A DNA stretch of 64,000 nucleotides from Sphingopyxis macrogoltabida. GTDB taxonomy: Bacteria; Pseudomonadota; Alphaproteobacteria; Sphingomonadales; Sphingomonadaceae. A model generated the notes under the pieces. The model was not told the origin of the DNA. It saw only the letters and a list, made by a program, of their open reading frames with translations, and searched no databases. Made by a program: the position numbers and the translations under genes. The stretch lies in the NCBI RefSeq assembly GCF_001314325.1, contig NZ_CP009429.1, positions 2,728,501 to 2,792,500 on the forward strand, in the 5' to 3' direction. This document shows, piece by piece, positions 39,883 through 48,183 of the stretch (positions within the stretch are counted from its first letter, which is position 1; the number at the start of each line of letters is the position of its first letter).

Positions 39883-41052
39883 TCAATCGTCATTCGAGCG
39901 AATCCACAGGGGACGCAGCGCCACGGCCTGCCCGGCCGTTCCGTCCCACAGGCGGGCGGCCAGCCAGTCCATCGTGTCGGCACGGCGAAGGTGCGGCGCA
40001 CCCGCGACCAACGGCTGCCACAGCGGAGCGAACAGCAGGTCGGCGTCGCCGACGAGCCACGCCTCGCCGGCGCCGATCCGGCACAAGGCGACGCGGCGGC
40101 CGCCATAGGCCCGGCAACCCGGTGGCAATCTGTCGAAGCGCCCGGCACTGAACAGGCGGAGCCGGGCACCATCGACGTCGACCGCCACGGCCTGCGTTTC
40201 GCCGACCGGCGAAGCACCGAGCGTCACGCCCCAATGGTCGAGCAGGGGGGTAAGCAGACTGGTCACCGGCGGATTGCGCGGGTCACCCAGCGGATACTGC
40301 ATAGGCCATCCCGACAGCGCATCGCCCAACACCACCGCCCGGCCACCGCCGCGGACAAAGGCATCGATCGCGACCAGTTCCTGCGGCGCCAGCGCGCGCG
40401 GATGCGCGACGAGCAGCGCACCGCCGCGCGGCGGAACATTATCGACGAGACTATCGACAAGCTTGACGGGACCGGAGACCTCGAGCCGTGCCAGCGCGGG
40501 ATCGTCGCGCGCTCCCTCCGCAATCATCGCGGCGATGTCACCGCCGCTGGTCCAGCGCAGCGGCAGCCCGGTAAGCATCGTCGCAGGAGGAGCTGCCGGG
40601 GCGGCGGCGAACGGGCGATATAGAAATGACAGCAGCGCATGTCCCGCTGCAAACCAACCGAACATCAGCGCCAGCGCCGCCAGTAGCCGCAACGCCCTTC
40701 CCCTCGCGCGCCACTGCGCGAAAGCATCGGCCGCCCATGCTGCGGCGACACTGGCCAGCAGCACCGATGCTAATTGCGCCCAACCCGCAGAACCGGCGAG
40801 CGACAGCGACAGCAGGGCCTGCGCCGCCAATAGAATCGCCAGCGCCGTCAGGATGGTGCGCCGGCGCACCCTCGCCGCCTCGCGACGTTGCCACCAGGCG
40901 AGCAAGAGCATGGAAGGCGCCAGCAAGGGAATAGCCAGCGCCGGGTCGATGCGGCCAAGCCAATATTGCCCGCCCGCGATCCACGCGGGCATGAGCGCCA
41001 GCAGCGCGGTGGCCAGCGCGCGCAGCAACGGCCGGCGCGTGCGTAACGTCAT
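39883..41052 (-). CDS. Membrane protein with DUF4350/GldG-like domain
   Basis: A 389-residue protein I cannot name. The N-terminal half has about five hydrophobic helices (including ALAIPLLAPSMLLLAW, ILTALAILLAAQALLSLSLAG, LASVLLASVAAAWAADAF and LLAALALMFGWFAAGHALLSF). The C-terminal half is a soluble alpha/beta domain with GALLVAHPRALAPQELVAIDAFV and GGRAVVLGDA, resembling the GATase-like fold of DUF4350/GldG proteins tied to ABC-type export or gliding systems. No partner ABC genes are present. Its ATG overlaps the upstream small gene, making a cysK-led three-gene operon that ends about 270 bases before mraZ. Confidence 0.6.
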   Translation of the reverse strand: MTLRTRRPLLRALATALLALMPAWIAGGQYWLGRIDPALAIPLLAPSMLLLAWWQRREAARVRRRTILTALAILLAAQALLSLSLAGSAGWAQLASVLLASVAAAWAADAFAQWRARGRALRLLAALALMFGWFAAGHALLSFLYRPFAAAPAAPPATMLTGLPLRWTSGGDIAAMIAEGARDDPALARLEVSGPVKLVDSLVDNVPPRGGALLVAHPRALAPQELVAIDAFVRGGGRAVVLGDALSGWPMQYPLGDPRNPPVTSLLTPLLDHWGVTLGASPVGETQAVAVDVDGARLRLFSAGRFDRLPPGCRAYGGRRVALCRIGAGEAWLVGDADLLFAPLWQPLVAGAPHLRRADTMDWLAARLWDGTAGQAVALRPLWIRSNDD

Positions 41053-41444
41053 TGTTTCGATTGGCGCGCCCGGGCGAGTGCAGGGTCGGGTTCGAGATCG
41101 GGAACCGTCGTCGCTGCCGGCGCCGAGGGTGCCGCCTGTGGCACCTTCACCGGCGTCAGCGCATTTTCATCCTTCGAAACCGGCTGGACGCCCAGTTCTT
41201 CGAGCGGCGCGCTACCACCGCTTTTCGTCTGCTCGCCCGGCATCTTCACGGTCGGGTCGATCGCCGCGCTCTGCGCCGCATTTTCGCGCGCACGGTCGCC
41301 GATCAGCCCCGCCATACCGACGAGCAGCAACACCGTCAGCACCCCGGCAATGCCGATCTGCAACCGCCGCATCGAGTCGTTGACGGGCGCAGAAGGCGCC
41401 ACCGGCAACGCCTCGATCTTCGCTTTGGGTATGCCGCCGTTCAT
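41049..41444 (-). CDS. Small bitopic membrane protein, unknown
   Basis: A 131-residue protein with a short cytoplasmic N-terminus, one membrane helix (LQIGIAGVLTVLLLVGMAGLIG, about 28-49) and a proline-rich, probably periplasmic tail without cysteines or clear domain. It overlaps cysK by four bases upstream and the DUF4350-like gene by four bases downstream. Family not recognised. Translational coupling to the larger membrane protein suggests the two may work together. Confidence 0.7.
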   Translation of the reverse strand: MNGGIPKAKIEALPVAPSAPVNDSMRRLQIGIAGVLTVLLLVGMAGLIGDRARENAAQSAAIDPTVKMPGEQTKSGGSAPLEELGVQPVSKDENALTPVKVPQAAPSAPAATTVPDLEPDPALARARQSKQ

Positions 41445-42427
41445 GCCGCCGCTTCCGTTTCAGCCAGGCCTTTGCTCGCCAGCCATTCGGGGTTGTAGAG
41501 CGTGGACAGGTAACGAAACCCGCTGTCGCAAAGGATGGTTGCAATGCGCTTGCCGGGGCCGAGTTGCCGCGCGAGCGCCATCGCCCCCGCAACATTGATC
41601 CCCGACGACAGGCCGAGGCACAGCCCCTCCTCGTCGAGCAACTGGCGCACGACCGCGAGCCCTTCGGCGTCGGAGATGCGGAACTGGGTGTCGATCGGCG
41701 CGCCTTCGAGATTGGCGGTGATGCGGTTCTGGCCGATTCCTTCGGCGACGCTCGTCCCTTCGGGCTTCAATTCGCCGCACTGGTAATAATTATACAGCCC
41801 GGCGCCATGCGGGTCGGTCAGCGCAATGGTGATCTTCTCATCCCTTGCCTTCAGACCCAGTCCTGTTCCCGCGATCGTGCCGCCGGTCCCCGCCGCGCAG
41901 GTGAAGCCGTCGATCCGGCCGTCCATCTGCGCCCAGATTTCCTCGGCGGTGCCGAAAATATGCGATTTGCGGTTGGCGATATTGTCGAACTGGTTCGCCC
42001 AGATCGCATTGTCGGTTTCCTCGGCGATGCGGCGCGAGGTGTGGACGAAATGACCGGGGTTGGCGAAGGGCGCGGGCGGAACGAGCACCAGTTCGGCGCC
42101 GAGCGCGCGGATCGTCGCCATTTTTTCCGCGCTCTGGTTGTCGGGCATGACGATGATCGTCTTGTAACCCAGCGCATTGGCGACGAGCGCAAGGCCGATG
42201 CCGGTGTTGCCCGCCGTCCCCTCGACGATCGTGCCGCCGGGACGCAGGCTGCCGTTCGCCTCGGCATCGCGGACGATATAGAGCGCCGCGCGATCCTTTA
42301 CCGATCCGCCGGGATTGGCATATTCGCACTTGCCCCAGATTTCGCAGCCGGTCGCTTCGCTTGGCCCTTTGAGCAGCACGAGCGGGGTATTGCCGATCAG
42401 GTCCAGACTGTTTTGCGCAATGGTCAT
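41441..42427 (-). CDS. cysK: Cysteine synthase A (O-acetylserine sulfhydrylase)
   Basis: A PLP enzyme forming cysteine from O-acetylserine and sulfide. It has 328 residues. The PLP lysine is Lys44 in ANPGGSVKDRAAL. EGTAGNTGIGLAL binds substrate, AAGTGGTIAGTG cradles the phosphate and LGLSSGINVAGA holds the pyridine-nitrogen serine. The sequence EGIGQNRITANLEG is slightly unlike enteric CysK, and the family also contains cystathionine beta-synthase-like members, so the exact substrate is inferred. It is the first gene of a leftward operon, divergent from the ZnuD-like receptor. Confidence 0.88.
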   Translation of the reverse strand: MTIAQNSLDLIGNTPLVLLKGPSEATGCEIWGKCEYANPGGSVKDRAALYIVRDAEANGSLRPGGTIVEGTAGNTGIGLALVANALGYKTIIVMPDNQSAEKMATIRALGAELVLVPPAPFANPGHFVHTSRRIAEETDNAIWANQFDNIANRKSHIFGTAEEIWAQMDGRIDGFTCAAGTGGTIAGTGLGLKARDEKITIALTDPHGAGLYNYYQCGELKPEGTSVAEGIGQNRITANLEGAPIDTQFRISDAEGLAVVRQLLDEEGLCLGLSSGINVAGAMALARQLGPGKRIATILCDSGFRYLSTLYNPEWLASKGLAETEAAA

Positions 42428-42562
42428 GCGACTGATCTAGGGCGGCGCCAAGGCGGCTGCAAGACAGCTTCGTTTGCCCCGCTTCATCTTCGCCTTTGTC
42501 GACCAACGGAGCACGGACGCCGACGAACGCCCGGTCGTGAGCAATCGAAGGGGTTGTCATTG

Positions 42563-42580
42563 TAACAGTATATCATTACT
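42563..42580 (+). promoter_or_regulatory. Imperfect palindrome, possible Zur-type operator
   Basis: GTAACAGTATATCATTAC is an imperfect 18-bp palindrome (GTAA...TATA...TTAC, 12 of 18 positions symmetric) 43 bases before the ZnuD-like gene. AT-rich palindromes of this size act as Zur operators in proteobacteria, and zinc control would fit the gene. The exact consensus match is weak. Confidence 0.4.
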
Positions 42581-42623
42581 GGACCGCCCGACAGCTCTTC
42601 CCAAGCAACAGGATTTTTCACCG

Positions 42624-44756
42624 ATGCGTCTGCTTTCCACCGCCGGTTCCAGTCTCGCCGTCGCCCTTGCGATCCTTGCTTCGCCAGCCACCGCGCAAGA
42701 GCGGCGCGGCGCCAGCAACGACGACGTCCACACCGGCGAACCGATTGTCGTCACCGCTCCTTATGTGCGCAGCCTCGACATTCTCGGCAATGTGTCGGTG
42801 CTCGAAGGCGACGAACTGGCGCGCGACATTCGCGGGCAGATCGGCGACACGCTCACCCGGCAGCCTGGCGTATCGGCGACCAGCTTCTCCCCCGGTGCCT
42901 CGCGTCCCGTGCTGCGCGGCTTTTCGGGCGAGCGCGTCCGCGTGCTGACCGACGGCATCGGCTCGATCGACGCCTCGAACACCTCCGCCGACCATGCGGT
43001 CACCATCGATCCGCTGACCGTCGAGCGTATCGAAATCCTCCGCGGCCCAGCGGTTCTGCTGTTCGGGAGCCAAGCGATCGGCGGCGCGGTCAATATGTTC
43101 GACCGCCGGATCCCCCGGAAAGTTCCTGCCGACCATGTCCATGTCGATGCGATCGGCGGCTATGCCACCGCGGCGAACGACCGCAATATCGGCAGTTCGA
43201 TCGATGTCGCGCTGAGTTCGCAGATCGTGGCGCATCTCGACGGAAGCTGGCGCAAGACGGGCGACGCCCGCACCGGCGGCTTTGTCTATGCTCCGGATAT
43301 CCGTGGCGACCTGCTCCATCTTGCCGAACATGAAGTCGAGGAAGGCCATCTCGACGAAGCGGCCGAACTGACCGCACAGGCGGGCAAGCGCGGCAAGATC
43401 GACAATACGCAAAGCGAGACCTGGACCGCCGGCGGCGGGATTTCGCTGATCAACGACGGCGGCCAGCTCGGCATTTCGATCGGCTATTTCGACACCAATT
43501 ACGGCGTGCCCGACCGCCCGAACACCGAGCACGATCATGGCGGCGAAGAGGAAGAGGGCGGCCACGAGCATGGCGAGGGGCCGGTCACCATCGGCATGAA
43601 GCAATGGCGCGCCGACCTGCGCGGCGAGGTCGAGCTGGGCGACGGCTTCTTCGACAAGCTGCGCATCCGCGCCGGCTTTGCCGATTACAAGCACACGGAA
43701 TTCGAGGGCGAAGAGGTCGGCACCATCTTTACCAACAAGGGCGTCGAAGGCCGGATCGAGCTGGCGCAGAGCGACCGCGGCGGCTGGCGCGGGGCGAGCG
43801 GCGTGCAGTACAGCCACCGCGATTTCGACGCGGTCGGCGAAGAGGCGTTCGTGCCGCGCAACCTGACCGACCAGTTCGCGCTGTTCACGCTACAGGAATA
43901 TACCGCAGGCCCGCTCGGGCTCGAAGCCGCGGCGCGCTACGAGAAGACCAGCGTGCGCGCGCAGACGGTCGGCTTCGACCGCAATTTCGACAGCTTCTCG
44001 GGCGCGCTCGGCGCAACCTATGATGTGTTCGACGGCGCCAAGATCGGGGTCTCGGTGTCGCGTGCCGTGCGCGCGCCGTCGGCCGAGGAACTGCTCTCGA
44101 ACGGTCCGCACATCGCGACGCAGAGCTACGAGGTCGGCAATCCGAACCTCAAGCGCGAAGCGAACTGGGGCGCCGAAGCCTCGTTCAAGATCAAGACCGA
44201 CGCGTTCAACCTCAGCCTGACCGGCTATTCGAACTGGTTCGACAATTTCATCTATTCGGCCGCGACCGGCGCCGAAGAGGATGAACTGCCCGTGTTCCAG
44301 TATTTCCAGCGCGATGCCCGCGTCTATGGTTTCGAGGCCGAGGCAAGCGCGCGGCTGGCACAGATCGGCGGCTTCAACATCGTCGGCGACGTGACTGCCG
44401 ACATGACCCGCGCGAAGATCAAGAATGCCGGCCTCGACCGCAACGTGCCGCGCATTCCGCCGCTGCGCATCCTCGGCGGAATCGAGGCGCAGAGCGAACG
44501 GGTCGATGCGCGGGTCGAGGTCGAATGGACCGACGACCAGACGCGCACCGCGCAGTTCGAGACGCCGACCGACGGCTTCACCCTCGTCAACGCGTCGCTG
44601 AGCTGGCGCCCGCTTCCCGACACGAAGAACCTGACGCTCAGCCTGTCGGCGAACAATATCTTCGACGTCGAAGCACGCCGCCACGCGAGCTTCACCAAGG
44701 ATTATGTGCCACTGTCCGGCCGCGATTTCCGCCTCACCGCGCGGGCGAGCTTCTGA
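42624..44756 (+). CDS. ZnuD-like TonB-dependent receptor with His-rich loop
   Basis: An outer-membrane receptor of 710 residues. The signal peptide ends at ATAQ and a TonB box-like GEPIVVTAP follows. The plug has LTRQPGVSATSFSPGASRP and VERIEILRGPAVLLFGSQAIGGAVN, and the barrel ends LTARASF. An extracellular loop near residues 302-320 reads EHDHGGEEEEGGHEHGEG, and a second His/Glu patch is LLHLAEHEVEEGHLDEA. Such clusters mark ZnuD-type zinc receptors. The frame opens at 42474, but ATG 42624 starts the signal peptide. It is divergent from cysK, with an operator-like palindrome in between. Confidence 0.85.
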   Translation: MRLLSTAGSSLAVALAILASPATAQERRGASNDDVHTGEPIVVTAPYVRSLDILGNVSVLEGDELARDIRGQIGDTLTRQPGVSATSFSPGASRPVLRGFSGERVRVLTDGIGSIDASNTSADHAVTIDPLTVERIEILRGPAVLLFGSQAIGGAVNMFDRRIPRKVPADHVHVDAIGGYATAANDRNIGSSIDVALSSQIVAHLDGSWRKTGDARTGGFVYAPDIRGDLLHLAEHEVEEGHLDEAAELTAQAGKRGKIDNTQSETWTAGGGISLINDGGQLGISIGYFDTNYGVPDRPNTEHDHGGEEEEGGHEHGEGPVTIGMKQWRADLRGEVELGDGFFDKLRIRAGFADYKHTEFEGEEVGTIFTNKGVEGRIELAQSDRGGWRGASGVQYSHRDFDAVGEEAFVPRNLTDQFALFTLQEYTAGPLGLEAAARYEKTSVRAQTVGFDRNFDSFSGALGATYDVFDGAKIGVSVSRAVRAPSAEELLSNGPHIATQSYEVGNPNLKREANWGAEASFKIKTDAFNLSLTGYSNWFDNFIYSAATGAEEDELPVFQYFQRDARVYGFEAEASARLAQIGGFNIVGDVTADMTRAKIKNAGLDRNVPRIPPLRILGGIEAQSERVDARVEVEWTDDQTRTAQFETPTDGFTLVNASLSWRPLPDTKNLTLSLSANNIFDVEARRHASFTKDYVPLSGRDFRLTARASF

Positions 44757-44784
44757 CCCCTCCCTGACCCTGAGCTCGTCCCAA

Positions 44785-44817
44785 GGGCCGGGTCCGGTTT
44801 TCTACCGGATCCGGCCC
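44785..44817. terminator. Terminator-like hairpin between convergent genes
   Basis: A 14-bp inverted repeat with a five-base loop (GGGCCGGGTCCGGT / ACCGGATCCGGCCC, one G-T pair) fills the 69-base gap between the convergent ZnuD-like receptor and fabG. There is no strong T-run on either side, so efficiency is uncertain, but its symmetric position suits a bidirectional terminator. Confidence 0.65.
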
Positions 44818-44825
44818 GTTCGCGT

Positions 44826-45566
44826 TCAGGACAGCATCGCCATCCCGCCGTTCACATGCAGCGTCTGCCCGGTGACATAGGCGGCTTCCTTCGACGCTAG
44901 ATAGACGACCGCCGCGGCGATATCGCTTCCCTCGCCCATGCGGCCCGCCGGGATGCGCTGGTTGAGCGCTTCCTTCTGCGCGTCGGGCAGGTCATCGGTC
45001 ATCGCGGTGGCGATGAAGCCCGGTGCGACGCAGTTCACCGTGACGCCGCGGCTCGCCAGTTCCTGCGCCAGCGCCTTGGTCATGCCGGTGACACCCGCCT
45101 TTGACGCAGCATAATTGGCCTGCCCCGGATTGCCCGTCGCACCGACGACGCTGGTGATCGAGATGATGCGGCCGAAGCGCGCCTTCATCATCGGCTTGGC
45201 TGCCGCGCGCGCGAGGCGGAAATTGGCCTCGAGGTTGATGCGGATCACGTCCGACCATTCGTCGTCCTTCATCCGCAGGATCAGATTGTCGCGGGTAACC
45301 CCGGCATTGTTGACGAGGATGTCGAGTTGCCCCAACGCCTCGACCGCCGACGGCACGAGCGCATCGACGGCGGCCGCATCACCGAGATTACACGGCAGCG
45401 CGACATGGTCGCCGCCAAGGCTGTCGCGAAAACCGTTCAGCTTCTCCGCATTGGAACCCGACACCGCAAGCCGCGCTCCCTGCGCGGCCAGTGCCTGCGC
45501 GATGGCCGAACCGATGCCGCCCGAGGCGCCGGTGACGAGGGCGGTCATGCCGGTGAGATTAAACAT
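44826..45566 (-). CDS. fabG: 3-oxoacyl-ACP reductase (FabG)
   Basis: An NADPH-dependent SDR for the first reduction of fatty acid elongation. It has 246 residues. The cofactor motif is VTGASGGIGSAIA, NNAGVTRDN is the NAG motif, and the catalytic Ser-Tyr-Lys is in SITSVVGATGNPGQANYAASK. The C-terminus GQTLHVNGGMAMLS is the classic FabG ending. The frame is open to 45647; ATG 45566 starts MFNLTGMTALVTG and has AAGGAA upstream. Confidence 0.96.
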   Translation of the reverse strand: MFNLTGMTALVTGASGGIGSAIAQALAAQGARLAVSGSNAEKLNGFRDSLGGDHVALPCNLGDAAAVDALVPSAVEALGQLDILVNNAGVTRDNLILRMKDDEWSDVIRINLEANFRLARAAAKPMMKARFGRIISITSVVGATGNPGQANYAASKAGVTGMTKALAQELASRGVTVNCVAPGFIATAMTDDLPDAQKEALNQRIPAGRMGEGSDIAAAVVYLASKEAAYVTGQTLHVNGGMAMLS

Positions 45567-45650
45567 AGTCTTGTTCCTTGTTTCTACATCCGGCGGTGGA
45601 ATGCCGGTCGGAATGAGTTTGACCGACGACCTAATGGATCCGGCCAAATT

Positions 45651-46235
45651 TTACAGCGAGCTGAACCGGTCCTTCGGAATCTCCATCATGCCTTGGGTAA
45701 GCAACCAAGCCCCGACATAGGCCGTAACGTCCGCCGTGATGGGAAGCCCCGCCCGACCCGTAATATGTTCGTTCAGATACTTCGTATCCTCATCCGAAGG
45801 GTACGGCACAAAACCGCTTGTATATATAGCATCAACGGCTGGGCGCATTATTTCAATCAACCGCGCCTTATCAGAATTTGAATAGGCATCACGGAGCTGC
45901 GTCATCTGCTCAGGCTCCAAAACAGTGTTTTGATCGAGCCCACTCCACAAAATCTCTCCGATTTTATATGAAATCGCCTGGATAGTAGCTTCGTATGACC
46001 AATCATGCTTATTCGCGCATTCTTTAACGCGCCTTACGATAGCAGCCTCAATTTCAGGCGCGATCCTTCTGTCATTTTTCCAATCATTTAATCCATAGCT
46101 GCCGACAAAGCGAAATAGCGAAGCAGATTCGGCTTCGGAATATCCTACGTCTATACAATCCAGGTTATCGGCCGCCTGCGCTCCAGCGGGGACTAATAGC
46201 AATAGGAGCGTAAGCGCTCGCCGAGCTTTAGACAT
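45651..46235 (-). CDS. AT-rich orphan gene for a secreted protein
   Basis: A 194-residue protein with a signal peptide (MSKARRALTLLLLLVPAGAQA) and two cysteines (NLDCIDVG, VKECANKHD), possibly a disulfide in the periplasm. Helical stretches include EIEAAIVRRVKECANKH and RLIEIMRPAVDAIYTSG. I do not recognise the family. The DNA is clearly richer in A and T than its neighbours and uses TTA, ATA and AAT codons that are rare around it. It interrupts the usual fabD-fabG neighbourhood, so recent acquisition is likely. The frame opens at a TTG (46241); ATG 46235 has GGAGAGGA about seven bases upstream. Confidence 0.75.
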   Translation of the reverse strand: MSKARRALTLLLLLVPAGAQAADNLDCIDVGYSEAESASLFRFVGSYGLNDWKNDRRIAPEIEAAIVRRVKECANKHDWSYEATIQAISYKIGEILWSGLDQNTVLEPEQMTQLRDAYSNSDKARLIEIMRPAVDAIYTSGFVPYPSDEDTKYLNEHITGRAGLPITADVTAYVGAWLLTQGMMEIPKDRFSSL

Positions 46236-46252
46236 CGACAATCCTCTCCGAT

Positions 46253-47191
46253 TTAAAGAGCTTTGAGCAAAGCCTCGATGTCATCCATCGAGATCACGCT
46301 GATCGTCTCGACCTCGCCGGCAGCGCTGCGCTTCACCATCGGCGACAGGACCTTGCCGCCGAATTCGACGAATTGCGCGACGCCGATATCTTCCATCGCA
46401 CCGACGCTCTCGCGCCAGCGGACGCGGCCGGTGACCTGCTGGACGAGGAGATCGCGGATCGTGTCGGCATCGCTGACCGGGCTCGCAGTGACGTTGGCGA
46501 CGACCGGGACCAGCGGCGCGGCGGGCGGGTTCGCGCCCAGCGCTTCGGCCATCGCATCTGCCGCCGCCTGCATCAGCGGGCAGTGGAACGGCGCCGACAC
46601 GGGGAGCAGCACGCCGCGCTTGATCCCGAAGTCCTTGACCAGCGCAACCGCGCGCTCGACCGCACCCTTGTGGCCCGAGATCACGACCTGCGACGGATCG
46701 TTGTCGTTCGCGACGGTGCAGACCTCACCCTCGGCTGCTACATCGGCGAGCTTCTGCGCCGTCTCGATATCGGCGCCGAGCAGCGCCGCCATCGCGCCGA
46801 CGCCGACGGGCACCGCCGCCTGCATCGCCTGCCCGCGCGTCTTGAGCAGCCGCGCGGTGGTCGCAAGGTCGAAGGCCCCGGCAGCGCAGAGCGCGCTATA
46901 TTCGCCGAGGCTGTGGCCCGCGACATAATCGGCCTTGGCCGAGAGCGTCACGCCGCCTTCCTTTTCGAGCACGCGCAAGGTCGCGATCGCGTTCGCCATG
47001 ATCACCGGCTGGGCATTTTCGGTGAGGGTGAGCTGGTCCTCGGGACCTTCGCTCATCAACTGGAACAGCTTCTGGCCGAGCGCGTCGTCGACTTCCTGAA
47101 AGACCTCGCGCGCGACCGGCGATGCGTCGGCAAGCGCCTTGCCCATGCCGACCGCCTGGCTGCCCTGACCCGGAAAGATGAATGCGCGCAT
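46253..47191 (-). CDS. fabD: Malonyl-CoA--ACP transacylase (FabD)
   Basis: It moves malonyl from CoA to acyl carrier protein for fatty acid synthesis. It has 312 residues. MRAFIFPGQGSQAVGMGK at the start and the nucleophile Ser94 in AGHSLGEYSAL are diagnostic. PVSAPFHCPLMQAAAD carries the catalytic His and VEFGGKVLSPMVKR closes the domain. The ATG at 47191 is preceded by AGGA about nine bases upstream, which lies only a few bases from the left arm of a large inverted repeat. fabG follows after the inserted AT-rich gene. Confidence 0.97.
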   Translation of the reverse strand: MRAFIFPGQGSQAVGMGKALADASPVAREVFQEVDDALGQKLFQLMSEGPEDQLTLTENAQPVIMANAIATLRVLEKEGGVTLSAKADYVAGHSLGEYSALCAAGAFDLATTARLLKTRGQAMQAAVPVGVGAMAALLGADIETAQKLADVAAEGEVCTVANDNDPSQVVISGHKGAVERAVALVKDFGIKRGVLLPVSAPFHCPLMQAAADAMAEALGANPPAAPLVPVVANVTASPVSDADTIRDLLVQQVTGRVRWRESVGAMEDIGVAQFVEFGGKVLSPMVKRSAAGEVETISVISMDDIEALLKAL

Positions 47192-47204
47192 GAAATTTCC
47201 TACT

Positions 47205-47274
47205 CGTCATCCCAGCGAAAGCTGGGATCGGTTGCGTTGTCACTCCAGCGATCCCAGCTTTCGCTGGGATGACG
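47205..47274. repeat. REP-like perfect 26-bp inverted repeat
   Basis: Two perfect inverted 26-bp arms (47205-47230 and 47249-47274) flank an 18-base loop. Each arm contains its own smaller palindrome, ATCCCAGCGAAAGCTGGGAT. The nested structure, intergenic position and the CGTCATCCCAGCG core are typical of the dispersed REP elements common in alphaproteobacterial genomes. On the message strand it sits just before the fabD ribosome binding site and could form a strong leader hairpin or insulate fabD from the preceding gene. Confidence 0.85.
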
Positions 47275-47300
47275 GAATTGGATCGGCAGCGCCTATTCCT

Positions 47301-48128
47301 TCACCCCGCGCGATGCAAGCCGAAGGGCACGACCTTGTTCGCCGCGTCGTGGCCGATGTCGGCCCGGCCGAGCCACGGAATGCCGGTCCGCACACACCAG
47401 CCCTGCGCGATTTCTTCGGCGTCCATGCCGAACGGCCGGTCGTTTTCGGGGACGTCGCTCACCCGCCCGAGGCGGATGCCAGCGAGGCCGCGCGGGGCCA
47501 GATAGCTCGCGACATGGAAGAAAGCGCGGTCGAAGGCATAGAGATATTCGCTGACCTCCTCGACCAGCAGGACATGGCCCGCCAGATCGGGTTCGAGCGG
47601 GGTACCGAGCAGCATCGACAGCGTCATCAGGTTGAACGCCGCATGCCGCGCGCCATGCGCCAGTCCCGCCTCGCACGCCGCCGGATCGCGCGCGACGAGC
47701 CAGTCGAGCGCGCGCGTCACCGCCCCATCGCCGCCTTCGCGCCGGATATCGGCGACCATCGGGCCGTGCGCGACATGGTCGAAACCGTCGCGATAGAGGC
47801 ACCCAAGCAGATTGCCCTGATCCGAATAGCCGAGAAACGCCTTCCACCTTGCGACATCGGTCATCGCCGCCACCGCATCCTCGGCGATCCGGCACGCACC
47901 ATAACCGCCGCGCGCGAACCACACCGCATCGATATCGGGACGGTTCGCCATCTCGACGAGCGCGGCAAAACGATGCCCGTCCTCACCCGCAAAATGACCG
48001 TGCACCGCAAAGCATTGCGGATCGAATTCCAGCTCGACATCGGGATAGCCAAGCGCCGCGATCGCCCGGACCGCTTCCGCATCGTCGGGTAAAATAGGTG
48101 TCGAAGGGGCGACGATCCCGATACGCAA
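47301..48128 (-). CDS. ldcA: LD-carboxypeptidase (LdcA, S66 family)
   Basis: A cytoplasmic serine peptidase that trims murein tetrapeptides to tripeptides during recycling. The nucleophile is Ser102 in LGYSDQGN. ARGGYGACRI precedes it, and the remaining catalytic Glu and His are likely in LLVEEVSEYLY and GHDAANKVVPFG. Start choice: an upstream ATG (48197) would run 14 bases into the divergent ligase gene and add 23 unrelated residues. TTG 48128 gives the normal N-terminus (RIGIVAPSTPI) with GGGGACAGGA upstream, for 275 residues. Confidence 0.85.
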   Translation of the reverse strand: MRIGIVAPSTPILPDDAEAVRAIAALGYPDVELEFDPQCFAVHGHFAGEDGHRFAALVEMANRPDIDAVWFARGGYGACRIAEDAVAAMTDVARWKAFLGYSDQGNLLGCLYRDGFDHVAHGPMVADIRREGGDGAVTRALDWLVARDPAACEAGLAHGARHAAFNLMTLSMLLGTPLEPDLAGHVLLVEEVSEYLYAFDRAFFHVASYLAPRGLAGIRLGRVSDVPENDRPFGMDAEEIAQGWCVRTGIPWLGRADIGHDAANKVVPFGLHRAG

Positions 48129-48183
48129 ATCCTGTCCCCTGCCCTGCCTTGCCAAAACCGAGCCAAGCCCATATCGCGCCGCG

